From contig NZ_CP022188.1 in the NCBI RefSeq assembly GCF_003111665.1, positions 248,001-312,000 on the forward strand: a stretch of 64,000 nt of DNA. The letters run 5' to 3'. Of this stretch, positions 9,106-18,764 are shown in pieces. The notes beneath the pieces were generated by a model, which did no database searches, was not told where the DNA came from, and saw nothing but the letters and a program-made list of their open reading frames with translations. This stretch comes from Parazoarcus communis (lineage in GTDB: Bacteria > Pseudomonadota > Gammaproteobacteria > Burkholderiales > Rhodocyclaceae). The translations under genes were made by a program, and so were the position numbers. Within the stretch, counting starts at the first letter, position 1. Every line of letters starts with the position of its first letter.

Positions 9106-9123
9106 GGCAGGCAGTCGCCTGCC
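9106..9123 (-). other. RNA hairpin directly 3' of nifH
   Basis: GGCAGGC-AGTC-GCCTGCC, perfect seven-base arms and a four-base loop, nine bases after the nifH stop. Such hairpins can raise nifH mRNA over nifDK mRNA by stabilising a cleaved or partly terminated transcript. Confidence 0.6.
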
Positions 9124-9132
9124 GGACAACGG

Positions 9133-10044
<912 letters not shown>

Positions 10045-10107
10045 TTACTCCTTGTCGGAACTGAACTCGTGAATCGATCGTGTTGCGTTGAACCACGAGC
10101 ACTCTTT

Positions 10108-10123
10108 TGCAATCAGCGTGCCA
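10108..10123 (-). promoter_or_regulatory. sigma-54 promoter of nifHDK
   Basis: Minus strand reads TGGCACGCTGATTGCA, an exact match to TGGCAC-N5-TTGCA. Transcription should start near 10096. Confidence 0.93.
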
Positions 10124-10172
10124 GCTTGATAAAGAACGCTTAATACACTGTTTTATTGAGGATTTTTCAAGA

Positions 10173-11075
10173 TTGTCGCGTAGCACCCCGCCCCCACCTT
10201 CCGACAAAGACCCTACAATTTGTAGGGGCGACAACATTCACGTCGCAATTCCTGCAAGCCTTGCACGCCTGAGTGTCCCGCCCGCGGCAAGACGTTCGCT
10301 GAACCGCTGCAACCTGCCGACGGAGGCCCTTGGCAGCTTCGCCTTCCAGCTCGCCCCGTGCGCGCTCAGCCTCGATGGCGTCCTGCCCTTGCACCAGCCC
10401 CTGTTCGACCGCCTCGACATGCTCGATTCCGCACCGGAACGCGCCTGCGTGTTCCGAACCTATATGAACGCGCATTTCATGCTCGACGATGCACCCGCCC
10501 TTGGACTGTCGGAAAATGTGCGCCTCGATCGCAGCAGGATGGACTACCTGCGTCTGCTCAGAGGCTGGCTGTTCGATTCGGAAAGCCGGGAGGGGGCGAT
10601 CCTCAAGGCCTGGGTGGAGTCTCGCTTCGGCCTCCTCACCCGCTACCATCGCGGAGCGCTGGGCGCCGAGGACAGCGCTGCGCGCAGCGGCTTCGATCAG
10701 GAGGTCGCCGCCGGTCTGTATTCCACCGCCGGCCTGGAAGCACAGGTGGACCTGCTCTATGGATGGACGCAGTACGAACTTGCACGGCGCTTTCACGGGC
10801 GTACCCACCTGCAGCTCTACCGCGGCTATTCCGGCCCGAAGGCGCTGCGGGAGTTGCATGCGCTCGATGACGGCAGGCGCGTGGTCGAACTGAACAACCT
10901 CAGCTCCTTCTCCGCCAGCGCCGAGCGCGCTGACGAGTTCGGCGATCGCGTCTTTTCGTGCGCCACCCCCATGCCCAAGATCCTCGCCTTCAGCGGACTC
11001 ATGCCGGGACTGCTGCAGGGCGAGAATGAATACCTGGTCATCGGCGGTGTCGCCGCGATCACGATCGAATACTGA
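10173..11075 (+). CDS. draT: NAD+--dinitrogen-reductase ADP-D-ribosyltransferase DraT
   Basis: Transfers ADP-ribose from NAD to the NifH arginine when ammonium or darkness/energy signals demand a quick stop of nitrogenase. The family pattern is clear from SLNRCNLPTEALGSFAFQ onward, with FRTYMNAHFMLDD, SRMDYLRLLRGWLFDSESREGAILKAWVESRFGL and LYRGYSG. The start is not settled. The frame has no ATG before the conserved part. TTG at 10173 has GAGGA upstream, TTG at 10107 overlaps the nifH promoter, and a CTG lies closer to the conserved start. With 10173 the protein is 300 residues. It is divergent from nifH and heads the SIR2-hemerythrin gene group. Confidence 0.88.
   Translation: MSRSTPPPPSDKDPTICRGDNIHVAIPASLARLSVPPAARRSLNRCNLPTEALGSFAFQLAPCALSLDGVLPLHQPLFDRLDMLDSAPERACVFRTYMNAHFMLDDAPALGLSENVRLDRSRMDYLRLLRGWLFDSESREGAILKAWVESRFGLLTRYHRGALGAEDSAARSGFDQEVAAGLYSTAGLEAQVDLLYGWTQYELARRFHGRTHLQLYRGYSGPKALRELHALDDGRRVVELNNLSSFSASAERADEFGDRVFSCATPMPKILAFSGLMPGLLQGENEYLVIGGVAAITIEY
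10221..10236. promoter_or_regulatory. NifA upstream activator sequence for nifH
   Basis: TGT-N10-ACA (TGTAGGGGCGACAACA), about 130 bases upstream of the nifH transcription start. It partly overlaps a perfect palindrome, CCTACAA-T-TTGTAGG, at 10211-10225. If draT starts at 10173, the site lies inside draT coding sequence. Confidence 0.75.
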
Positions 11076-11087
11076 AGTCCGCAGCCT

Positions 11088-11120
11088 TGTCGGAAGTCGG
11101 ACATTGGCATGTCGGGCGCA
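11088..11120 (+). promoter_or_regulatory. possible TGT-N10-ACA site and weak sigma-54-like element before the SIR2 gene
   Basis: 11088-11103 reads TGTCGGAAGTCGGACA, a TGT-N10-ACA match. It abuts TGGCATGTCGGGCGCA (11105-11120), which keeps GG-N10-GC but has a poor -12 region. The two are too close for classical activation, and either could be chance. Confidence 0.25.
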
Positions 11121-11266
11121 CGACAGCATCGGGCGCGCCCGCGCCTCCATCGCCGCCCGGAACCGCAGCAGTGCGAGGGCGGCTCCTCTGGACTCCGGTG
11201 GCATCGATCTTGCTGATCGAAGCAGGAAATCGCGAAGTACGCGCCCTGCAACCACAAGGAAGCCCC

Positions 11267-12112
11267 ATGACGACCGTCTTCGACCAGATCCGCACCGGCC
11301 TCGCTGCCGGTGGAGTGGTTCCATTCATCGGCGCCGACGCCCTTGCCGATGTCACCCACGGCAAAACCGGTGCCAAGATTCCGGCCACCAGCGACGAACT
11401 GATTCTCGCGCTGAACAACGGCCAGCCCATGGCGCCGCGGCTGATGTACGAGTTTCCACGTGCAGCAATGAACATCGAGCTCAAGCGTGGACGCAATGCA
11501 GTCAATCGCGCACTCGAAACCATTTATGCAGATACCGGATGGTCTCGCGCTGGCCTGCACGATTGGCTCAACGGGCTGAATCTGCCCTATATCATCGACC
11601 TCAATCGTGACACGGGCCTCCAGCAGGCGTGGGCAAGCCGCCCGCATACGCTGATCGTTGGCATCGCCCGCATCGCCGGCGGGCTGCGCTACAAACTCTT
11701 CAGCTACGATGGCACAGCCTACACCGCAGCACAGGACGAAAGCGCCATCGACCCAGCCGCCCCCATCCTGTTCAAACCCTGTGGCACGCCGTGGCCTGAG
11801 CCGAACTGGATTGCATCGGACGCCGACTTCGTCGATTACATCACCGAGCTCATGGGCGGCTTTGCCATCCCGCCCTATCTGAAGGAACGGCGCAAGGGGC
11901 TGCGCTACCTGGTGCTCGGAGCACGCCTGAACCGCGACACCATCCGCATGCTGCTGGCCGATTTCATCTACAGCGCCGGCGAGCCCGCAGGCTGGGCGCT
12001 GATTCCCGGTGCGAACGACAAGGAAAAGCGTTTCTGTGCCCGGCTGGGTCTGGAAGTGGTCGATGCCGACTGGCGCGAGCTGGCCGACATGCCCCTGACC
12101 GAGGCCGCGTGA
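11267..12112 (+). CDS. SIR2-like NAD-binding protein in nif cluster
   Basis: A 281-residue soluble protein. Its opening VVPFIGADAL (18-26) resembles the nucleotide-binding loop of SIR2-like (SIR2_2) domains. DLNRDT at 111-116 sits where the TTNYD-like motif is expected, and YLVLGARLNRD at 214-224 resembles the family's late glycine motif. Where catalytic members have His-Gly, this one reads KPCGTPW (170-176), so the catalytic His appears replaced by Cys. It may therefore bind NAD without hydrolysing it. The start ATG 11267 has AAGGA upstream. It lies between draT, whose product uses NAD, and a hemerythrin. A link to NifH modification or NAD sensing is inference. Confidence 0.7.
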   Translation: MTTVFDQIRTGLAAGGVVPFIGADALADVTHGKTGAKIPATSDELILALNNGQPMAPRLMYEFPRAAMNIELKRGRNAVNRALETIYADTGWSRAGLHDWLNGLNLPYIIDLNRDTGLQQAWASRPHTLIVGIARIAGGLRYKLFSYDGTAYTAAQDESAIDPAAPILFKPCGTPWPEPNWIASDADFVDYITELMGGFAIPPYLKERRKGLRYLVLGARLNRDTIRMLLADFIYSAGEPAGWALIPGANDKEKRFCARLGLEVVDADWRELADMPLTEAA

Positions 12113-12114
12113 CA

Positions 12115-12510
12115 ATGCGCGAATGGGACGAGGCCAGACACGCGCTCGGCAATGCCGGGATGGATGCAACACATCGTGCCTTCGTCGGCCTCGTTACCCG
12201 GCTGGCAAGCGCAGACGATGCCAGCTTTCCGGCACTGTTCAACGAACTGCTTGATCACAGCCGCGAGCATTTCGCTGCCGAGGATGCGCTGATGCGGTCC
12301 AGCCGTTTTGCGGCTACCGGAGAACACATTGGCGAGCACCAACGGGTGCTTGCCGAACTGCGCGCGTTCAACCGCAGTGTGAAGGGGGGCCGGCTCATGG
12401 TCGCCAGAGCCTACGTTCGGGAGAGCCTGCCCGAATGGTTCGACCTGCATCTGTCGACAATGGACGCAGCGCTCGCCGCCCATCTGCGCAAGCAACACGC
12501 TGCCGCCTGA
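12115..12510 (+). CDS. bacteriohemerythrin-like protein
   Basis: A 131-residue four-helix protein with the hemerythrin di-iron ligand pattern: His in DATHRAF (20), HSREHFAAED (48, 52, 56), EHIGEHQ (71, 75) and WFDLHLSTMDAAL (112, 117). It should bind O2 reversibly in the cytoplasm. A GTG at 12109 overlaps the SIR2 stop (GTGA), but ATG 12115 has GAGG at a better distance; either way translation is probably coupled to the SIR2 gene. In this setting it may buffer oxygen near nitrogenase or act as a sensor. The oxygen role in fixation is inference. Confidence 0.85.
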   Translation: MREWDEARHALGNAGMDATHRAFVGLVTRLASADDASFPALFNELLDHSREHFAAEDALMRSSRFAATGEHIGEHQRVLAELRAFNRSVKGGRLMVARAYVRESLPEWFDLHLSTMDAALAAHLRKQHAAA

Positions 12511-12552
12511 AACCGCATGCGCCAGAAGTCCGGCTTCGTGCCGGACCTCAAA

Positions 12553-13512
12553 TCACCGGATGTGATACGCCGGCGACAGTTCGATGAGGGCAGTCGCATC
12601 GCGCACGCAGGCCTCGCGCACGCTCGGCCTGAGTGCGCGCAGCCATTCCGGCGGCAAAGCACGCTCACCACACAGCGCGCCCATCACCGTGCCGGCAATC
12701 GCACCCGTCGTATCGGCATCGCCGCCACGATTCACGATATCGACCAGCACGGGCTTGAAACCGTCCTGGGTGGCCACCGCCTGGCATACCGCCCGCATCG
12801 TATCGACGATGTAGCCACTGGGGTTGTCACAACGCCGGCCGCGGTAGTCGAAGTCGGCATGTGCCGACACCAGCCGGTCTGCACATGCAACGACCTCATC
12901 GGTACCCGAGCCTGCGAGCGCCGCCTGAACCATCTGGATCACGCTCAGCGTTGCCGCATCAGTCAGAGGATTGTTGTGGGTGACGCGTGCCTGCACCAGG
13001 GCCGCCCGGGACACGAGTTCGGGCGCCGCACCATGCGTTGCCAGCGCAACCGGCAGGCAACGCATGGTCGCCCCATTGCCGGCGTCCGAGGAAAGCGGCG
13101 CCTCCGTGCTGCCGCTCAGGCGCCAGCGCACGATGCCTCGGCGCACCGTGTTGCCGATATCGACCGGCTTGCTGCGCATCCAGCCATCGAACGCCCGGGC
13201 GCAGGCGTCAGCATCGGGCATGCCTTGCGTCTCGATCCACGCGCTGGCCAGGGCAAGCGTCATCGTGGTGTCGTCGGTAACATCGCCAGCCGCAAGACGC
13301 AGCCAGCCGCCTCCGCAGATCCTGTCATGCACCCCGTACTGCGCGCCAATTTCGCGTGGGGTCATGAACTCCACGGTCGCACCGAGCGCATCACCGATCG
13401 CAAGGCCCAGCATCGCGCCGCACGCCCGGTCGCGCAGAACATTGCGCGCCTCGTCATGAACAGGAACCTGCACATTCGTCGTCACGCGGCGCGCGGCAGC
13501 CTGCGCAGTCAC
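12553..13512 (-). CDS. draG: ADP-ribosyl-[dinitrogen reductase] hydrolase DraG
   Basis: Binuclear-manganese ADP-ribosylglycohydrolase that removes ADP-ribose from NifH and so reactivates nitrogenase. Metal-binding motifs are present: GLAIGDALGATVEF near the start, GDVTDDTTMTLALA in the first third, and IVNRGGDADTTGAIAG near the C-terminus. I use GTG 13512, whose GTGA overlaps the nifQ stop, giving 319 residues; GTG 13485 is also possible, and no ATG fits. It is the last gene of the nifB operon and convergent with the hemerythrin gene. In many diazotrophs draG directly follows draT; here they lie on opposite strands about 1.5 kb apart. Confidence 0.92.
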   Translation of the reverse strand: MTAQAAARRVTTNVQVPVHDEARNVLRDRACGAMLGLAIGDALGATVEFMTPREIGAQYGVHDRICGGGWLRLAAGDVTDDTTMTLALASAWIETQGMPDADACARAFDGWMRSKPVDIGNTVRRGIVRWRLSGSTEAPLSSDAGNGATMRCLPVALATHGAAPELVSRAALVQARVTHNNPLTDAATLSVIQMVQAALAGSGTDEVVACADRLVSAHADFDYRGRRCDNPSGYIVDTMRAVCQAVATQDGFKPVLVDIVNRGGDADTTGAIAGTVMGALCGERALPPEWLRALRPSVREACVRDATALIELSPAYHIR

Positions 13513-14084
13513 ACCTCGGGCCCGAAGCAGTTGGCATAGTCGGCACACGCCTCGCACGACGGTGACGCGCAGACGTAGATGCCTTCACGCTGGCACAGCT
13601 CGCGGTAGAGAAATTTCTTCCACTTCATGTCGCGATTATTGGCCTCGGCGAGCGCGGGGAAATTGAGCGCGATGAGTTGCGACAGCTCCCGGCGTGACGG
13701 CAGACCGAGGTCCTGCCAGAGATGGTCACTCCCCATGCACGCGGTTGCCATGGCCACGGCCATGTCACTGGCACCCGCCACGACATCGGCAGCATGGTCC
13801 GCAACGAAATGGAGCAGATCATCAAACTCGGGGTGAAGCACGGGCGTCGGCCCCAGCGCCTTGTTCGGACGCCAGACCAGGCCCGGGAAATGCCGCTCGA
13901 CGAGCGCAGCGAAGCGCGCCTCGCCAAGTCCGAAATCTGCAGGCAGCACGCCCTCGCCGACCGTCCACCCGGCAATCAGATGAGCAACGAACTCGTCGTT
14001 CGGATGGCCAGCTGCGTGATCCATCAAGTGCGCGTGCAGCGCGTTACGGACGGGTGAAGTCCGAGAGCTCAGGGGTGCCAGCAT
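13509..14084 (-). CDS. nifQ: NifQ, molybdenum-sulfur delivery protein for FeMo-co synthesis
   Basis: A cytoplasmic Fe-S protein thought to supply a Mo-Fe-S precursor to the NifEN/NifH cofactor factory. The 191-residue protein ends with the signature cysteine set CASPSCEACADYANCF, that is C-x4-C-x2-C-x5-C. The start MLAPLSSRTSP (14084) has AAGGAG upstream; the longer frame is read-through of the upstream gap. It follows the [2Fe-2S] ferredoxin by 71 bases and overlaps draG by four. Confidence 0.92.
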   Translation of the reverse strand: MLAPLSSRTSPVRNALHAHLMDHAAGHPNDEFVAHLIAGWTVGEGVLPADFGLGEARFAALVERHFPGLVWRPNKALGPTPVLHPEFDDLLHFVADHAADVVAGASDMAVAMATACMGSDHLWQDLGLPSRRELSQLIALNFPALAEANNRDMKWKKFLYRELCQREGIYVCASPSCEACADYANCFGPEV

Positions 14085-14155
14085 AATGAAAGACTCCTTC
14101 TGGTTCGATGCCGTGCGCACCGGACGGACTGTGCCGGCCGATGCGCCCAATCCGG

Positions 14156-14518
14156 TCAATACTCGACCAGCAGATCCTCGTCGCGCAGAATCATCTGGCA
14201 TGCGAGGCGCCACGGCGTGACCGAGACATCCTCGACACGCATGCGCTCGATGTCCTCGCCATTGATCTTCTTGTGCTCGCGCAACACGACGAGCTCCTTG
14301 TCGGTGAGGCGGCTGGCCATCGGATCGGTCCGGGTGCCATGGTTGGCGAGCGGCGTGATCTTGACCATGCAGGTCGCGCATTCGCCGTCTTCACAGGAAA
14401 AATCGATCGGAATGTGATTTTCCTTGGCGATCTTCAGAATGGTCTGGGTGTGCGATCCGGCCACGGCATAGACGGTCTTGTCTTTGTGGATCGGGCTTGA
14501 AAAGGTGATGTTAGGCAT
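14156..14518 (-). CDS. [2Fe-2S] ferredoxin resembling Shethna protein II (FeSII)
   Basis: A 120-residue plant-type [2Fe-2S] protein with cluster cysteines in FSCEDGECATCMVKIT (about 40-55) and the fourth Cys in WRLACQMI. Its layout follows Azotobacter FeSII as I recall it: FSSP near the start, VAG, the cysteine loop, LTDKE-x2-VL, then a YRLACQ/WRLACQ motif and a DEDLLVE(F/Y) end. FeSII binds oxidised nitrogenase and shields it from O2 (conformational protection). Place in the nifB operon supports that role. It could instead be only an electron carrier; sequence alignment would decide. Confidence 0.75.
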   Translation of the reverse strand: MPNITFSSPIHKDKTVYAVAGSHTQTILKIAKENHIPIDFSCEDGECATCMVKITPLANHGTRTDPMASRLTDKELVVLREHKKINGEDIERMRVEDVSVTPWRLACQMILRDEDLLVEY

Positions 14519-14572
14519 GGTGAAACTCCACTGCGGTTGATTGAACGGCCTCTCTGCCGGTTGTTGTCGGAT

Positions 14573-16156
<1,584 letters not shown>

Positions 16157-16160
<4 letters not shown>

Positions 16161-16630
16161 GGAAAGCTCGCTCCGGACGGCGGCGCACAATAGACCGCAG
16201 GGTTACGCGGGGGCTTGCACTGAGCCACCCCGGCGGCGCTGGCCGCATGGCTGCAGCCCTGCGGCACGGCCCCGTCGGGCAGCCGCACCCCGCGCTGCAC
16301 AAGCCACACGGCATCGAATCCGCAGCAGCGCTCGCCAGCCAGTTCGATCAGTGGCCGGCGAATCAGCAGGGGTTCGGCAACGAGGCGCGAAAGTGCGGTC
16401 TCGGCGCTGAACTCGGCGGGAACGACCGTCCCCTCTTTGACCGCGGGCGCGGCTGGATTGAACCACTCGCGCACCGGCCGGGAGCCGAAGAACGCCGATA
16501 ATGCGCTCGTCGTCCATGGCTCCGTCAGGAGATCACGGACGACGACCTCACAGCCGGCCTCACGCAGCAGCCCGATCTGACGCGTGTTGGTCGCGCAACC
16601 GGGCTTCCACCAGAAGCTTACTGTCGGCAT
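16157..16630 (-). CDS. nifO: NifO, ArsC/Spx-family nitrogenase-associated protein
   Basis: A 157-residue thioredoxin-fold protein related to arsenate reductase. KPGCATNTRQIGLLREAG carries the conserved cysteine and is followed by VVVRDLLTEPWT and a FFGSRPVREWFNP segment typical of the nitrogenase-associated subfamily. In Azotobacter the order nifB-fdxN-nifO-nifQ is known, and NifO has been linked to molybdenum partition between nitrogenase and nitrate reductase. The same order here, with three genes inserted before nifQ, supports the name. Its start overlaps the end of fdxN by 13 bases. Confidence 0.85.
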
Positions 16631-16908
16631 TCCGCTTCCCTCATCTGCTCGAGCAGGTGAAGCGGAATGCCGGTCAGCGAACCCAGCGGATTCAGCGCAT
16701 CGCCATACTCATCGACGATCGCCCCCTCGATCGGGCAGATCTCCGCACATTGCGGCAGATCGTGATCGCCAAGGCACTCGGTGCACTTGTCAGGGTTGAT
16801 GAAGAACAGCGGCTCGCCCGGCTGCATGACCGCCGAGATGGCCTTGTTCGGGCACAAGGGCTCGCAGGCATAACAGCCCACACAGGAATCGACGATTTCA
16901 AGTGACAT
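16618..16908 (-). CDS. fdxN: FdxN-type 2[4Fe-4S] ferredoxin after nifB
   Basis: A 96-residue ferredoxin with CVGCYACEPLCPNKAI and CTECLGDHDLPQCAEICPIEGAI. The second cluster has the insert between Cys2 and Cys3 seen in nif-type ferredoxins. FdxN is believed to donate electrons to the NifB radical-SAM reaction. The start MSLEIVDSCVGC (16908) has AGGAG upstream and lies 13 bases after the nifB stop. A C-terminal extension (NPLGSLTGIPLHLLEQM) follows the cluster domain. Confidence 0.93.
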   Translation of the reverse strand: MSLEIVDSCVGCYACEPLCPNKAISAVMQPGEPLFFINPDKCTECLGDHDLPQCAEICPIEGAIVDEYGDALNPLGSLTGIPLHLLEQMREAECRQ

Positions 16909-16921
16909 GTCTGTTCTCCTG

Positions 16922-18433
16922 TCAGGCAGCCTGGGCCGAAGCGCCGGCCACGGGCAGGTCGAGCTTGCCGGCCGCTGCCATTTCGTCATACACGGCGCGG
17001 ATGGCCTCCTCGATCGGCTCCATCGCGTGCTCGCCATTGGGCTGAATGCCGGCCTTTTCGAGATCGGCCCAGGGCTCGAAACCAATCTTGCTTGCGAGCA
17101 GCACCTCGACCCCTTCCAGCGACTTGATGATGCCGCCGAGCACGGTTTCGCCGTCGCCACAGGACTCGTCGCCCATGCAGTACGCAGTGCACTTGCGGTG
17201 ACCGAGGAAGCGGTGCTCCTTCGGACCCACTTCGTACACCAGGAACTCATGTGCATGCCCGAAGTGCTCGTTGATCACCCCGCCGCCCTTGGTCGCAATC
17301 GCGATGCGGATGTTGCGGGTCGCAGGCGCAGCCTCGTCCTCCACCGGTGCATCCGGATTGAACCTGGGCGCGGCCTTGAGCGCACGCTTCATTTCGAGCT
17401 CGGTGGTGATGGCTTCGTGCACCTTTGCACGCTCGACCATGGCGGTGGCGTAATCGACTTCCATCTCGTCGATCTTGTCGAGGGTGAACTCGTCACCGCG
17501 GTCCTCGCCCAGCAGCCCGACCGCATCGGCACGACACTGCCGGCAATGACGCATCATCGACATGTCGCCGGAGCAGTCGTCCTGCAGCGCCTGAAGTTCG
17601 AGCGGCGTCGGCTCGGGCTGCCCCATGATGCCGTAGTAGGTGCCGTGCTCGGCCTCGGCGATCAGCGGCATCACGTTGTGCAGGAAAGCGCCCTTGGCCT
17701 TGACGATCTTCGACACCTCCTTGAGGTGCTGGTCATTGACGCCCGGGATCATCACCGAATTGACCTTCACCAGAATGCCGCGGCTGGTGAGCATCTCCAG
17801 CCCTTTCTGCTGCTGCTCGATCAGGATCCTCGCGCCTTCCACACCGCGAATGCGCTTGTTCTCCCAGAAGATCCACGGATAGATCTTGGCGCCGATCTCG
17901 GGATCAACACAGTTGATCGTGATCGTGACGTGGTCGATGTTGTGCTTCGCCAGCTCGTCCACACAGTCCGGCAGCGACAGGCCATTGGTCGACACACAGA
18001 GCTTGATGTCCGGCGCCTGCTCCGAGAGCTGACGGAAGGTCTCGAAAGTGCGCTCGGGGTTGGCGAGTGGGTCTCCGGGTCCGGCGATGCCGAGCACCGT
18101 CATCTGCGGAATCGCGGCCGCCACGGCGAGCGTCTTCTTGACCGCCTGATCCGGCGTCATCAGTTCGGACACGACGCCTGGACGGGATTCGTTGGAGCAG
18201 TCGTATTTGCGGTTGCAATAGTTGCACTGGATGTTGCAGGCGGGCGCGACCGCGACGTGCATGCGGGCAAAGTAGTGATGGGCCTCCTCCGAATAACAGG
18301 GGTGGTCCTGCACTTTGCTGCGGATATGGTCGGGCAGATGCGACAGCGCATCCGGCTCGGTACCACAACCGCTCTCACTGCAACCGCCTCCGGCGCTCGG
18401 GGGCGCGGCGTTGCTGATGACCGGGAGTTCCAT
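16922..18433 (-). CDS. nifB: NifB, radical-SAM FeMo-cofactor biosynthesis protein with NifX-like domain
   Basis: Builds NifB-co, the [8Fe-9S-C] core of FeMo-co. The 503-residue protein has the radical-SAM motif CNIQCNYC (CX3CX2C), flanked by ACNIQCNYCNRKYDCSNESR and the GPGDPLANPE SAM-binding stretch. A C-terminal NifX/NafY-like domain starts at IRIAIATKGGGVINEHFGHAHEFLVY, as is usual in Proteobacteria. The start at 18433 lies downstream of the sigma-54 promoter; the longer reading from 18475 would begin upstream of the transcription start. First gene of the nifB-fdxN-nifO-FDP-fdx-fdx-nifQ-draG operon. Confidence 0.97.
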   Translation of the reverse strand: MELPVISNAAPPSAGGGCSESGCGTEPDALSHLPDHIRSKVQDHPCYSEEAHHYFARMHVAVAPACNIQCNYCNRKYDCSNESRPGVVSELMTPDQAVKKTLAVAAAIPQMTVLGIAGPGDPLANPERTFETFRQLSEQAPDIKLCVSTNGLSLPDCVDELAKHNIDHVTITINCVDPEIGAKIYPWIFWENKRIRGVEGARILIEQQQKGLEMLTSRGILVKVNSVMIPGVNDQHLKEVSKIVKAKGAFLHNVMPLIAEAEHGTYYGIMGQPEPTPLELQALQDDCSGDMSMMRHCRQCRADAVGLLGEDRGDEFTLDKIDEMEVDYATAMVERAKVHEAITTELEMKRALKAAPRFNPDAPVEDEAAPATRNIRIAIATKGGGVINEHFGHAHEFLVYEVGPKEHRFLGHRKCTAYCMGDESCGDGETVLGGIIKSLEGVEVLLASKIGFEPWADLEKAGIQPNGEHAMEPIEEAIRAVYDEMAAAGKLDLPVAGASAQAA

Positions 18434-18470
18434 CGTCAATCCCCTAGTAGATGTCTGACGGGGATTCTTC

Positions 18471-18486
18471 TGCAAACCGCGTGCCA
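18471..18486 (-). promoter_or_regulatory. sigma-54 promoter of the nifB operon
   Basis: Minus strand reads TGGCACGCGGTTTGCA, exact TGGCAC-N5-TTGCA. Predicted transcription start near 18459, 26 bases before the nifB ATG. Confidence 0.92.
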
Positions 18487-18547
18487 GTGAGAGGACGTCG
18501 CTAAAGCGCTGAATTTACTGAAAATTCGGCACGCCGCAGGCACACAT

Positions 18548-18563
18548 TGTAGGAAGTACAACA
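18548..18563. promoter_or_regulatory. NifA upstream activator sequence for nifB
   Basis: TGTAGGAAGTACAACA, a TGT-N10-ACA site about 97 bases upstream of the nifB transcription start, sharing TGTAGG and ACAACA with the nifH site. The remaining upstream region to the peroxidase gene (18564-18764) shows no other clear element. Confidence 0.75.
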
Positions 18564-18764
18564 GGGCGCGCTGTGGGACTCGCGACACCTTCGGCACAAG
18601 AAAGGCTGCCTGCACGCTGCCGGGCCTGCTCATTGTTTTCACATTGAAGCCGTTCACCCTGCGTTCACTTGGCATATGCAATTTTCACATCATCGGGAGC
18701 ACCCCCCGGTACCCCGAAGCATCCCCCACCTTTCAAGACGCATTGCTGAACCGGAGATCAAAGC

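Noticed and set aside
13625..13975. 116-codon frame within nifQ
   Set aside because: Alternative-frame shadow of nifQ, whose C-x4-C-x2-C-x5-C motif supports the annotated frame.
16907..18490. 527-codon frame opposite nifB
   Set aside because: Antisense shadow of nifB; the nifB frame carries all radical-SAM motifs and a matched promoter.
18564..18764. Sigma-54 promoter for the peroxidase gene (TTGGCATATGCAA near 18668)
   Set aside because: Lacks GG-N10-GC spacing.
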